DNA of 64,000 nucleotides from assembly GCF_012272815.1 (NCBI RefSeq), contig NZ_JAAWWL010000002.1:402280-466279 (forward strand). Reading direction: 5' to 3'. The notes under the pieces were generated by a model. That model made no database searches. It was not told where the DNA came from and saw only the letters and a program-made list of their open reading frames with translations. Below are positions 1 through 7,913 of the stretch, piece by piece (positions within the stretch are counted from its first letter, which is position 1; the number at the start of each line of letters is the position of its first letter). The translations under genes and the position numbers were made by a program. The DNA comes from Croceivirga thetidis (GTDB lineage: Bacteria; Bacteroidota; Bacteroidia; Flavobacteriales; Flavobacteriaceae).

Positions 1-109
1 ATTTTCAACGAACCATATTCTTTTTAGAACATTTTTTATGATTTAGTAACATCAGAAATTGAGGGTTACTTTACTTTTATCAATAGATACTAAATCATAA
101 AATGCCCTA

Positions 110-1453
110 ATGAAAAAGCCACTCTTAATTTTAATAGTAATACTGTTGTTAGGTTTTCCTGAGAGCTTTGCCCAAGACAAGCTCCAGTCTGGACCAATGG
201 TGGGCTATTCAACTATGCGAGAAGTATTACTTTGGGTTCAAACCAAAGAAACCGCTGAGGTTTATTTTGAGTATTACGATAAAGAAAATACGGAACAACG
301 CTTTCAAACTGAAAAATTAAATACAGTACACAAGCAAGGTTTTGTTGCAAAACTAATTGCTGACAAAGTGCTTCCCGGAAAAACTTATTCCTATGAATTA
401 TTTGTGGATGGAGAAAGGGTCGAGCGTGATTATCCAATGGAATTTCAATCACAAACCTTATGGCAATGGAGAACTGATCCGCCAGAAGTTGAGTTTGTAG
501 TTGGTAGTTGTAATTATGTAAACGAAGAACGTTTTGACCGACCTGGCAAACCTTATGGAAGCGATTTTGAAATTTTTGAAGCTATACATGAAAAAAGACC
601 TGATTTTATGCTTTGGTTGGGCGATAACACCTACTTGCGTGAGCCTGATTGGAATTCAAGAACTGGGTTCCTACACCGGTACACCCACACACGTTCCTTG
701 CCTGAAGTTCAGCCATTATTGGCATCGACCCATCACTATGCCATTTGGGACGACCATGATTTTGGACCAAACGATTCTGATGGAAGTTTCTGGCTAAAAA
801 AAACTGCCTCAGAAGTTTTCAAGCTTTTCTGGGGGAATCCCAATTATGACGTAATTAACGAAGGCGGAATAACAGGATCTTTCCAATGGGCTGATTTGCA
901 TTTCTTTTTGTTGGATAATCGTTATTTCAGAACTTCCAACAATAACGATGCTGTTGAGAGACAAATGTTAGGTAAAAAGCAAATTGATTGGTTGATTAAT
1001 GCAATGTCATCGAGTTATGCACCTTTCAAATTTGTGTGTATTGGGGGACAAGTCTTAAGTACGGAAGCCATGCACGAAAATTATGCGACCTTTCCAATAG
1101 AGCAACGTTATCTTTTGGATAAAATTAGGGAAGCAAAAATTGAAGGTGTTATTTTTTTAGACGGAGATCGCCACCATACTGGTCTAAGTCGGATGCAAGA
1201 AAGTCGTGATGTCTATCCTATTTATGATTTGACTTGCTCCTCATTAACTGCAGGGGCTTATCCCAACAATGAGGAACTTAATCAATATCGTTTGGAAGAA
1301 ACCCTATTCGGCGAACATAATTTTGGACTATTAAAGGTTACTGGTCCGCGTACCGATCGGGTATTAAAAATGACTATTCTAGATAAAGATGGTAGTGAGG
1401 TTTGGAGCAAAGATATTCGCGCAAAGGAACTTAGATACAAGAAAAGGAACTAG
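110..1453 (+). CDS. PhoD-like metallophosphatase, secreted
   Basis: Predicted exported phosphoesterase of the PhoD/alkaline phosphatase D superfamily. Residues 1-21 form a signal peptide ending in SFAQ. The N-terminal third looks like the beta-sandwich domain that precedes the catalytic domain in PhoD proteins. Metal-binding motifs are visible: GDNTY at 171-175, WDDHDFGPND at 213-222, and a late DGDRHHTG motif near 350 typical of calcineurin-like folds. At 447 residues the length fits the short Bacteroidota PhoD-like group. It stands alone ahead of the convergent merC-like gene, so context says little about substrate; a phosphomonoester or phosphodiester is likely from the family. The start is the only ATG in front of a good signal peptide. 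Confidence 0.88.
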   Translation: MKKPLLILIVILLLGFPESFAQDKLQSGPMVGYSTMREVLLWVQTKETAEVYFEYYDKENTEQRFQTEKLNTVHKQGFVAKLIADKVLPGKTYSYELFVDGERVERDYPMEFQSQTLWQWRTDPPEVEFVVGSCNYVNEERFDRPGKPYGSDFEIFEAIHEKRPDFMLWLGDNTYLREPDWNSRTGFLHRYTHTRSLPEVQPLLASTHHYAIWDDHDFGPNDSDGSFWLKKTASEVFKLFWGNPNYDVINEGGITGSFQWADLHFFLLDNRYFRTSNNNDAVERQMLGKKQIDWLINAMSSSYAPFKFVCIGGQVLSTEAMHENYATFPIEQRYLLDKIREAKIEGVIFLDGDRHHTGLSRMQESRDVYPIYDLTCSSLTAGAYPNNEELNQYRLEETLFGEHNFGLLKVTGPRTDRVLKMTILDKDGSEVWSKDIRAKELRYKKRN

Positions 1454-1527
1454 CTACAGATAAACCTACCTGTTATAAGAGATATATCAAACTTGCTATT
1501 GCGTCTTCAGTTTTTTAAAAGAAGCCT

Positions 1528-1938
1528 TTAATTTTTATCCAATTCACATTGTTCCTCACTACAATCGTGATACTTACGATTGTATAAATGAAAGATAATT
1601 AAACATACGGTAGGTATGTATATGAGTTGTTCGGGTAGTCTCATCAATTCGAATTTTTCGTTGAGAACAATTAGTGATAAAAAACCCCAACTTATCCATA
1701 AGGCGTAAGGAACCCATGTTTTCGTAGTATTGGAAGCAGACCACCAAACGGCAAAGTAGGATACCAACAAAAAAGCAATATCCAATAAGCCCCACCAAAA
1801 AGGATGAGACTCTGTACCACCAAGTAACTCAGCCTGTGCAACAAATAAAAAGGGCGTGGCTATGCAATGAATTAGACAGAGGGTACTAGCGCTAATACCT
1901 ATTACGTCTGATTTTGAAGTTAGTTGAAGAATGTTCAT
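1528..1938 (-). CDS. MerC-domain membrane protein
   Basis: Small four-helix inner-membrane protein of the MerC family, known from mercury transport but common in bacteria without mer operons. The diagnostic segment is CLIHC at residues 21-25 in the first helix, a thiol/imidazole metal-handling motif. The C-terminus carries a further Cys/His stretch (YHDCSEEQC). I place the start at the ATG at 1938; an upstream in-frame TTG at 1953 would add only MDLKR. It is divergent from the ABC transporter at 2041 and shares the wTGCA-N7-TGCAw palindrome at 1989-2005 with it. Zinc-responsive control is therefore likelier than mercury control. No merR, merA or merT lies nearby. Confidence 0.8.
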   Translation of the reverse strand: MNILQLTSKSDVIGISASTLCLIHCIATPFLFVAQAELLGGTESHPFWWGLLDIAFLLVSYFAVWWSASNTTKTWVPYALWISWGFLSLIVLNEKFELMRLPEQLIYIPTVCLIIFHLYNRKYHDCSEEQCELDKN

Positions 1939-1966
1939 TCTTTTTAGGTCCAATTTTTATGAAATG

Positions 1967-1994
1967 CAAAAGTAAATTAAAATTTCAAATGCAA
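1967..1994 (-). promoter_or_regulatory. Promoter of the merC-like gene
   Basis: Read on the minus strand, TTG (plus-strand CAA at 1992-1994) is followed after 17 nt by TACTTTTG (plus-strand 1967-1974). This matches the Bacteroidota -33 TTG / -7 TAnnTTTG arrangement. The TTG lies inside the palindrome at 1989-2005, so a bound repressor would cover the -33 element. Assigned by pattern only. Confidence 0.6.
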
Positions 1995-2005
1995 CTAAGT
2001 TGCAT
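1989..2005. promoter_or_regulatory. Putative Zur-type operator, copy 1
   Basis: The 17-bp inverted repeat ATGCAACTAAGTTGCAT lies between the divergent merC-like and ABC transporter genes. The same half-sites and spacing recur at 12498, 22393 and 25421, each time next to a gene with a metal-homeostasis signature. It overlaps the -33 TTG of both divergent promoters. The Zur assignment is inferred from gene context, from the Fur-family gene ending this operon (4891-5295), and from the size and symmetry of the site. Confidence 0.72.
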
Positions 2006-2026
2006 CTTTATTTCTTCTTAATTTTG
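2000..2026 (+). promoter_or_regulatory. Promoter of the ABC transporter operon
   Basis: TTG at 2000-2002, inside the operator palindrome, is followed after 16 nt by TAATTTTG at 2019-2026. This fits the Bacteroidota -33/-7 pattern. The ABC ATPase ATG follows 14 nt after the -7 element, giving a very short leader. Confidence 0.62.
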
Positions 2027-2040
2027 TTCAAATTGTTGAA

Positions 2041-2667
2041 ATGGTAAAAACACAAGGACTACAGTTTGCTTATAACGATAGCAGCACTTTTGATTTTCCT
2101 GATATCAGTTTAAAACCAAAAGAGCATTTACTGATTTTAGGACCTTCAGGAGTTGGTAAAACGACATTACTACATCTTCTTTCTGGAATTTTGCCGCCAT
2201 CCAGTGGTCTTATAACAATTGATGATACTGAGATATCATCTTTAAGCCGAAAGGAATTGGACAGGTTTAGGGGTTCACAAATTGGTCTAATATTTCAACA
2301 ATACCACTTTGTAAAATCATTGAATGTTGAAGAAAATTTGAAATTACGACAGCACTTTCCAAAGCAGTTAAAAGATACGGAACGAAGGCGGGCTATTGCA
2401 CAACGGTTAGGGCTTTCAGACCATTTGCAAAAAAAAGTCGGTCAATTAAGTCAAGGACAGCAACAGCGATTGGCTATAGCAATTGGCCTTGTTCACCAGC
2501 CAAAAGTGGTTTTTGCAGATGAACCCACCTCCAACCTAGATGATAAAAACTGCGCACAGGTCTTACAGCTCTTAAAAGATGAGGCTGAACTGTGCAACAG
2601 TAGTTTGGTCATCATTACGCACGACCATAGGGTAACCGAACATTTTCCTAATCAAATTGTTTTATGA
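2041..2667 (+). CDS. ABC transporter ATP-binding protein (MacB/LolD type)
   Basis: ATPase subunit of a MacB/LolD-type ABC system. Walker A is GPSGVGKTT at about 34-42, the signature is LSQGQQQR, and Walker B is VVFADEPTSNLD, followed by the switch His in ITHDHR. At 208 residues it is near the minimum for this family. Its stop overlaps the start of the permease by 4 nt (ATGA), showing translational coupling. It is first in an operon of five: ATPase, permease, two secreted proteins and a Fur-family regulator. The operon lies behind a putative zinc operator. The arrangement resembles the zinc-regulated ZrgABCDE type system described in Vibrio cholerae more than a macrolide exporter. Direction of transport cannot be told from sequence. 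Confidence 0.87.
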   Translation: MVKTQGLQFAYNDSSTFDFPDISLKPKEHLLILGPSGVGKTTLLHLLSGILPPSSGLITIDDTEISSLSRKELDRFRGSQIGLIFQQYHFVKSLNVEENLKLRQHFPKQLKDTERRRAIAQRLGLSDHLQKKVGQLSQGQQQRLAIAIGLVHQPKVVFADEPTSNLDDKNCAQVLQLLKDEAELCNSSLVIITHDHRVTEHFPNQIVL

Positions 2668-4010
2668 GTATTCTGTATCTGGCATTTCGAAATTTAATCT
2701 CAAAACCACTGAATTTAATACTTAGTTTATTGCTCCTTGTGCTAAGCGTTTCTTTGGTGACCTTCATTTTGCAGCTTACGGCGCAGATGAATGAGCAGAT
2801 GGATAAGAATATTGCACCAATTGATATGGTAGTTGGGGCAAAGGGAAGTCCACTTCAGCTAGTCCTTTCCTCTGTTTTACATATAGATACCCCAACAGGT
2901 AATATTAAATTGGATGAGGCAGAGAAAATTATGAAACATCCATTTGTTGGTTCGGCTATACCGGTTTCTTATGGTGATAATTATAAAGGTTATCGAATCT
3001 TAGGTACGGAGCTTGAATATTTTGAGCAATATGACGCTGAGATTGCAAGTGGCAAACTTTATGAAAACACTTTTGAAATTGTAGCTGGTAGTGCAGTAGC
3101 CAATAATTTAGGACTTAAGATTGGGGATAAAATTGTCAGTTCCCATGGATTGGCGGCCACGGCTGTAGAGGCACATGAAGATAAACCTTTCACCATTGTG
3201 GGCATTTTGAAACCAACTGGAACAGTTACTGACCAATTATTGGTAAGTAATTTAGAAAGTGTATGGGCCGCACACGACCATTCCCATGAAGATGAAGGTG
3301 AAGATCACAATCATGAGGACCATGACCATGATGAGCATGACCATTCAGGTGAAGAGCATAATCATGAAGATCATGACCACGATGACCACGAACATGATGA
3401 CCATGATCATGCGGCTGAAAATCACGACCATGAAGGCGAAGAACATGAGCATAACCATGCTGAAAATTTGGAGATTACCTCCCTTCTTATAAAATTTAAA
3501 AGTCCATTAGCCCTAGTGCAAATGCCCCGATTCATAAATGAAAATACAAATATGCAGGCAGCCCTACCTGGTTTCGAAATTCAAAGATTGATGGGATTAT
3601 TGGGGTCTGGTGCTAAGACCATAAATGGTATTGCCTTGGCTATATTATTGGTTTCCGGTCTAAGTATTTTTATAAGCCTTTTGAAGACAATTCGGGAAAG
3701 ACGACAAGAATTGGCCTTATTGCGCACCTATGGATTGGGAACTGCCAAACTTTTAACCTTGGTTTTGTTGGAAGGGGTATTTTTAGCAATTTTTGGCTTT
3801 TTATTGGGATGGTTATTTGGCCGGCTTGCCTTAGTTTTAGCCTCTAAATATGTCGAGTCAGGTTATGGGTACGTTTTGCAAATAAATGGCCCAACTTTTG
3901 CTGAACTCCTATTACTTGGAGCCACTTTGTTGATTTCTATTATAGCAGTAATTTTGGCTTCAACATCAATATTTAAGTTGAACATATCTAAGACGTTAGC
4001 TGATGCATAA
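2664..4010 (+). CDS. FtsX/MacB-type ABC permease with a His-rich periplasmic loop
   Basis: Permease partner of the preceding ATPase. The layout is one N-terminal helix (about 14-40), a periplasmic MacB_PCD-like domain, and three C-terminal FtsX helices (about 318-342, 358-388, 412-440). The unusual part is residues 204-268, which hold about 22 histidines alternating with Asp/Glu, written as HDH, DHDH and EHNH units (DNA 3273-3467). Such loops bind Zn(II) or related ions in ZnuA, ZIP and CDF proteins. The insert sits in the extracytoplasmic domain near the second helix. With the zinc operator upstream, this suggests the transporter handles or senses zinc in the periplasm. The gene ends with an 8-nt overlap into the next one. 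Confidence 0.85.
   Translation: MSILYLAFRNLISKPLNLILSLLLLVLSVSLVTFILQLTAQMNEQMDKNIAPIDMVVGAKGSPLQLVLSSVLHIDTPTGNIKLDEAEKIMKHPFVGSAIPVSYGDNYKGYRILGTELEYFEQYDAEIASGKLYENTFEIVAGSAVANNLGLKIGDKIVSSHGLAATAVEAHEDKPFTIVGILKPTGTVTDQLLVSNLESVWAAHDHSHEDEGEDHNHEDHDHDEHDHSGEEHNHEDHDHDDHEHDDHDHAAENHDHEGEEHEHNHAENLEITSLLIKFKSPLALVQMPRFINENTNMQAALPGFEIQRLMGLLGSGAKTINGIALAILLVSGLSIFISLLKTIRERRQELALLRTYGLGTAKLLTLVLLEGVFLAIFGFLLGWLFGRLALVLASKYVESGYGYVLQINGPTFAELLLLGATLLISIIAVILASTSIFKLNISKTLADA
3273..3467 (+). repeat. Low-complexity His/Asp/Glu coding repeat
   Basis: Degenerate tandem CAT/CAC-GAC/GAT-GAA codons inside the permease gene encode the metal-binding loop. The degenerate units (for example GACCATGACCAT) make this a likely site of length variation by slippage between strains. 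Confidence 0.85.
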
Positions 4011-4440
4011 AATTCTTTTCTTTTTAATCTCCATTTTTTCTTTTCAAGTTGCCCTTTCACAAGTTGAATTGACTTGGGCCGACTTTGCAGACGTAAATTT
4101 TGAAGCGCAATACAATCAAGAATATGACACCCATTTTTTAATGCCAACATTTGGGCAAAAGATTATGGGTTACCATGGCAAGGAAGTAAGCATAACAGGA
4201 TACTTTTTGGACATTTCGGGTACTGGAGAAGTATTGTTATTGTCTTCCAACCCTATGGCTTCTTGTTTTTTCTGTGGGGCTGCGGGTCCGGAAAGTATTA
4301 TAGAGGTAGTTTTTAATGAAATTCCTCCATTTATTACCGACCAAGTGGTTAAGGTGACCGGTACGCTTCAATTGAATGGGGATAATGTTGATAGGTGCAA
4401 TTATATTTTGAAGAATGCAACGGGTAAATTGATAAATTAA
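4003..4440 (+). CDS. Secreted protein with CFFC motif (DUF3299-like), copy 1
   Basis: Exported protein of 145 residues; signal peptide 1-20 (ends VALSQ). The core has GKEVSITGYFLD (59-70), then PMASCFFCGAAGPE (84-97) and later VTGTLQL and RCNYIL. Cys88, Cys91 and Cys132 are at exactly the same positions in the next gene, so the three probably form a thiol metal site or a disulfide. The pattern of a GxxVxIxGY strand, a Cys-containing loop and a VxGxL strand recalls the OB-like DUF3299 proteins linked to zinc-regulated ABC systems. I infer that relationship from pattern only. The start overlaps the permease stop by 8 nt, so the two are translationally coupled. Probable role: periplasmic partner of the ABC transporter. 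Confidence 0.75.
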   Translation: MHKILFFLISIFSFQVALSQVELTWADFADVNFEAQYNQEYDTHFLMPTFGQKIMGYHGKEVSITGYFLDISGTGEVLLLSSNPMASCFFCGAAGPESIIEVVFNEIPPFITDQVVKVTGTLQLNGDNVDRCNYILKNATGKLIN

Positions 4441-4441
4441 C

Positions 4442-4876
4442 ATGAGAATTCTATTCTCTCTTTTTATCTTTTTTTCACTGACTGGGTTTTATGCACAAAC
4501 TACAGTAACCTGGTCTGATCTGCAATATGGCATTTCTTGGAAAGAAAGTACATCAGAATTGGTTTACCCAGGTTTTTTAGAAGCGGATTTTTCCAACGAA
4601 TTAACCCATTTAAAAGGCAAGGAAATTACGCTAACAGGATATTTGCTTGTTTTGGATGGTAGCCAAGAAGTTTTTATTCTTTCAAAAAGTCCAATGGCAA
4701 GTTGTTTTTTTTGTGGAAATGAAGGTCCTGAAACGATTTCCGAAATCTCGTTTGCAAAAGACTACAACTTTATGATGGACGACTTGATTACCGTCACCGG
4801 TATTCTTCGCTTAAATCGTGACGATCCAACGCGTTGTTATTATCGAATTGAAAACGCAGAGGGATTCGGCCTTTAA
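4442..4876 (+). CDS. Secreted protein with CFFC motif (DUF3299-like), copy 2
   Basis: Tandem paralogue of the preceding gene, starting 1 nt after its stop. Signal peptide about 1-18 (ends GFYAQ). It shares GKEITLTGYLL, PMASCFFCGNEGPE, VTGILRLN and RCYYRIENA, with Cys88, Cys91 and Cys132 in register with copy 1. The rest differs substantially, so this is an old duplication with probable subfunctions (for example a heterodimer) rather than a recent repeat. Exact function is unknown. The position between the ABC permease and the Fur regulator points to periplasmic metal handling. Confidence 0.75.
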   Translation: MRILFSLFIFFSLTGFYAQTTVTWSDLQYGISWKESTSELVYPGFLEADFSNELTHLKGKEITLTGYLLVLDGSQEVFILSKSPMASCFFCGNEGPETISEISFAKDYNFMMDDLITVTGILRLNRDDPTRCYYRIENAEGFGL

Positions 4877-4890
4877 ATAAGCAATTAATA

Positions 4891-5295
4891 ATGAATCAGT
4901 CGGCTATTCAAAATAAACTTCAAGAATTTGGATTAAAGAGGACAAAACTTCGTATTGCCCTTTTGAACTGCCTTTTAGAAGCTGATCATGCCCTTGCATA
5001 TCTTGATATTAAAGGAAAATTAGGGAATGACGTTGATAAATCAACAATATATCGGAATCTGTCTGCCTTTGAAAAAGCTGGTATAATTCACCATATTAAA
5101 GACCAAAGTGGAATTACCAAATACGCTTACGGTAAGATGAAAAGCCATCTTGAAGGGCATGCCCATTTTTTGTGCGAGCAATGCGAGACCGTTTATTGTA
5201 TTGATGAAATCAAGTCCGATGAGATTGATGTTCCTAAAGGATTCAAAATGTCATCTGTGCAAACAATTATTAAAGGTACCTGCTCAAACTGTTAG
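4891..5295 (+). CDS. Fur-family transcriptional regulator (candidate Zur)
   Basis: 134-residue Fur-family repressor. The N-terminal winged helix spans about 8-80, with GLKRTKLRIALL and STIYRNLSAFEKAGIIHHI as recognisable HTH segments. The dimerisation/metal domain has HLEGHAHFLCEQC, and the protein ends GTCSNC. The two CxxC pairs form the structural zinc site seen in Fur, Zur and PerR. It ends the zinc-associated ABC operon (14 nt after the previous gene) whose promoter carries the palindrome, so autoregulation is likely. A second Fur paralogue lies at 25004. Which of the two reads the palindrome cannot be settled from sequence; the operon position favours this one as Zur. Confidence 0.85.
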   Translation: MNQSAIQNKLQEFGLKRTKLRIALLNCLLEADHALAYLDIKGKLGNDVDKSTIYRNLSAFEKAGIIHHIKDQSGITKYAYGKMKSHLEGHAHFLCEQCETVYCIDEIKSDEIDVPKGFKMSSVQTIIKGTCSNC

Positions 5296-5305
5296 AATTC
5301 GTAGG

Positions 5306-5890
5306 CTACCAAAAACTGTTTTCCAACATTGAAATTAATGACATTCCCGCAGCCGCTCCTGAAATAAAAAGGTTCCATTCGCGGTGTTTCACTTTTAGAA
5401 AATTCAAGAAAAGAAAGGCTACACCAACAATAAAAAGAACAATCAACAACTGACCTAATTCAATGCCTACATTGAAACCTAAAAGTGGTACAACAATATC
5501 TGAAGGGTCCATAATAAGCGCTTTAAAATAGTTTGAAAAGTCCATACCATGAATCATCCCAAAGAATAATGCCATCACATAATTCCGTTTCATTTTTAGG
5601 CCGTTGCTTTCAATTTCTTTACCAATTACATTGTGTATTGCGGTTAGGAAAATTGTGAGTGGGATAAGGAACTTAATAATGTTTGATGGAATCGAAAATA
5701 GTTCAAGTGACACCAAGACCAAGGTAACACTGTGCCCAATGGTAAAGGCGGTAACGAGAATTAGAATCTTTTTCCATTCCTCTAGGCGATAAACAGCACA
5801 AAGGGCAACCAAAAAAAGAATATGATCGTATGCCGCAATATCCGCTATATGCTCAAAACCAAGTTTCAGATAAAATTCAAACTGGTTCAT
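5306..5890 (-). CDS. HupE/UreJ-like membrane protein
   Basis: Membrane protein of 194 residues with six to seven predicted helices. The HupE/UreJ_2 motifs are present in order: GFEHIADIAAYDHILFL, TIGHSVTLVL, MIHGMDFSNYF and FNVGIELGQL. Family members next to hydrogenase or urease genes are nickel/cobalt permeases; in Bacteroidota the same fold occurs without either enzyme, as here, and its substrate is uncertain. It is the last of eight minus-strand genes behind the COG0523 GTPase. It converges on the Fur gene with only 10 nt between stops and no visible hairpin terminator. Confidence 0.8.
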   Translation of the reverse strand: MNQFEFYLKLGFEHIADIAAYDHILFLVALCAVYRLEEWKKILILVTAFTIGHSVTLVLVSLELFSIPSNIIKFLIPLTIFLTAIHNVIGKEIESNGLKMKRNYVMALFFGMIHGMDFSNYFKALIMDPSDIVVPLLGFNVGIELGQLLIVLFIVGVAFLFLNFLKVKHREWNLFISGAAAGMSLISMLENSFW

Positions 5891-6054
5891 GTTATGCCAT
5901 ATAAAAGTTAAAATAACACATTAAATTTCTTTCTTTTTCGCCATGGCTTCGTTAAAAAATGTAATCGTAGCTAAGGCTATGCTTAGATTTTTTGCCTAAC
6001 CACGACAAAAAATGATTCAAATTCTGAATTAGCTAGTTTAACTGCTATAAGGCA

Positions 6055-6561
6055 CTAATAATTTAACTGATGAACCGGTGTCTTTTTTGTGAACATAAGA
6101 CTCTTTGATTTTCCCTTCGCATGTACATATACAATGTTGTTTTGATCAAAAAATAGGTCTGTAAAAACTGCATTTTTTATTTCTATCGACTTTAGAGGAG
6201 TTTTTTGTTCCAATTCAAAGTATACCCATAGCGCTGTATTTTCACCTTCACCACTTAGCTTTTTACTTTTAATTTTTAAGGAAGCTTTTTTATTATTGGC
6301 TTTTACATAAAAAAATCGATTAACGTATTGCATGAGCAATTGATTGGCATTGTTAGATTCGTTGGGTTGACAAAAAGCCAATTCCTTGCTGTAGGGGTCA
6401 AAAACAATAGCTTCATTTACATCTGTCAAAAACAACTTTAAATTAACCGTAATCAATTGTTTTTTAGGTAGATAATCGACCTCGCAGAGCGATAGTCGGA
6501 GCGGGTGTGAATAGGAAAACAACCCACACAATAACAAAACAAAAGGGAAAAATCGCACCAC
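6055..6561 (-). CDS. DUF6702-type exported protein
   Basis: 168-residue exported protein. Signal peptide 1-18 (ends FSYSH), followed by PLRLSLCEVDY, which resembles the N-terminus of the flavobacterial DUF6702 family. The rest is predicted beta-rich and soluble. In Bacteroidota this family is often found beside a HupE/UreJ-like protein, as here with the gene at 5306, so a shared function at the envelope is plausible. The molecular role is unknown. It starts 17 nt after the M19 dipeptidase stop, so it is probably co-transcribed with it. Confidence 0.65.
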   Translation of the reverse strand: MVRFFPFVLLLCGLFSYSHPLRLSLCEVDYLPKKQLITVNLKLFLTDVNEAIVFDPYSKELAFCQPNESNNANQLLMQYVNRFFYVKANNKKASLKIKSKKLSGEGENTALWVYFELEQKTPLKSIEIKNAVFTDLFFDQNNIVYVHAKGKSKSLMFTKKTPVHQLNY

Positions 6562-6578
6562 TATATTTGAGTCGCCGA

Positions 6579-7856
6579 TTAAGGTTCAGCCTGAATTTCT
6601 TCCGCAGTTTTTTGAACATCCTTAAACACACGGATTAAGTTTCCACCCCAAATCTTTTCAATTTGCTCTTCAGTGTATCCGCGTCGAACTAATTCAATTG
6701 TAATGTTCATGACCTCACTGGCATCGAAAACCCCTTCAATTCCTCCACCTCCATCAAAATCACAGCCAATGCCCACATGGTCAATTCCTGCAACTTTAAC
6801 GATATGGTCTATGTGGTCAACCACGTGTTCCACAGTCGCCGGTGGATTCGGAAACTTCTCGTTAAGTTCATTAAATGATTTTCGAAGTTCGGCCCGTTCT
6901 TCATCTGTCAATTCGGAGATAGGTTTTGTCATACTTGCGCGAATTGCGGCCATAGCAGAATCTCGAGCAGCATTGGGTGGAGCAGTACGTAAATAGTCAG
7001 CCAACATGGTCAGTTGAACAACGCCACCATTATCCGCCATTAATTTCAGCATTTCGTCCGTCATATTCCGTTTGTGGTCAGTTACCGAACGCGCATTGGA
7101 ATGACTTGCAATGATAGGTGCTTTAGACATTTTAATAGCATCGTAGAAAACACTGTCGTTGCCATGCGAAACATCAACCATAATGCCCAATCGGTTCATT
7201 TCGCCAACTACTTTAGACCCAAATTCGCTAATTCCACCATGTTCCGTGCCGTTATCGTCTGTGGCCGAATCTGCTAAATCATTGTTCGAAGAATGCACTA
7301 GAGTAATGTAGCGCACTCCTTTGTTGTAATACTCCTCAACATTACTAAGGTCACTTCCAATTGGATACCCATTCTCAATGCCAATGTAAATAGCTCTTTT
7401 ACCTGCTTTTTCAAGTTCGTAAGCATCATTAGGGTCCAAAGCAAGCCCAACGATATCTGAATTTCGTTCGGTTGATGCTATTACTGAGTCTATCATCTGT
7501 AAGCACAAAGCTTTTGCCCTTGTATTCCCATCATCATCACGAATGTCTTGAGCTACGAAGGCAGCAAAGAAAATAGCATCCAAATCACCTTCTTTCATTC
7601 TCGGGTAATCCACCTTAGAGCCCGTTTCTTTTGGATCATGGCGTTCGGCCATGTCAAAACCAGGTTCAATCATTCGTAAAGGTGTATCGGCGTGTGTATC
7701 GACGGTAAGCACCTTTTTATGTATTTCCATTGCTCGAGCGACTAGTTGTTCTTCAGTTTCTGCTTCGTCGGTATTGGATTTCGGTGCTTCTTTACATCCT
7801 ATAATTACAAGGAATAAAACGAATAGGACAGATAAATTTTTTGATTGGTTTTTCAT
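6579..7856 (-). CDS. Membrane dipeptidase, peptidase M19 family, lipoprotein
   Basis: Dizinc dipeptidase of the renal/membrane dipeptidase family. A lipobox ending at Cys21 (LVIIGC) indicates an SPII lipoprotein facing the periplasm. The catalytic domain begins at TVDTHADTPL, with the metal ligands His55 and Asp57. It continues with GIENGYPIG (bridging Glu), SHGND, ASHSNARSVTDHKRNMTD and the C-terminal DHVGIGCDFDGGGG. All expected metal ligands appear present. It follows a deacetylase and a YfcC-type carrier in the same direction, which suggests a route for breaking down and importing dipeptides or acylated amino acids. Being a zinc enzyme downstream of a zinc-chaperone gene may not be chance. 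Confidence 0.92.
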   Translation of the reverse strand: MKNQSKNLSVLFVLFLVIIGCKEAPKSNTDEAETEEQLVARAMEIHKKVLTVDTHADTPLRMIEPGFDMAERHDPKETGSKVDYPRMKEGDLDAIFFAAFVAQDIRDDDGNTRAKALCLQMIDSVIASTERNSDIVGLALDPNDAYELEKAGKRAIYIGIENGYPIGSDLSNVEEYYNKGVRYITLVHSSNNDLADSATDDNGTEHGGISEFGSKVVGEMNRLGIMVDVSHGNDSVFYDAIKMSKAPIIASHSNARSVTDHKRNMTDEMLKLMADNGGVVQLTMLADYLRTAPPNAARDSAMAAIRASMTKPISELTDEERAELRKSFNELNEKFPNPPATVEHVVDHIDHIVKVAGIDHVGIGCDFDGGGGIEGVFDASEVMNITIELVRRGYTEEQIEKIWGGNLIRVFKDVQKTAEEIQAEP

Positions 7857-7913
7857 GGTATTTGAATTAGCTATTGTGTTCTTCTAAATATACAACATTA
7901 GATGTTTTGACCG

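Noticed and set aside
1-109. Possible gene end or regulatory element at the left edge
   Set aside because: No coding frame, hairpin or motif recognised; only an AT-rich upstream region of the phosphatase gene.
3259-3492. Open frame rich in Met/Ile/Thr across the His-repeat region
   Set aside because: It is the out-of-frame reading of the permease's CAT/GAC repeat; no start signal and no plausible product.
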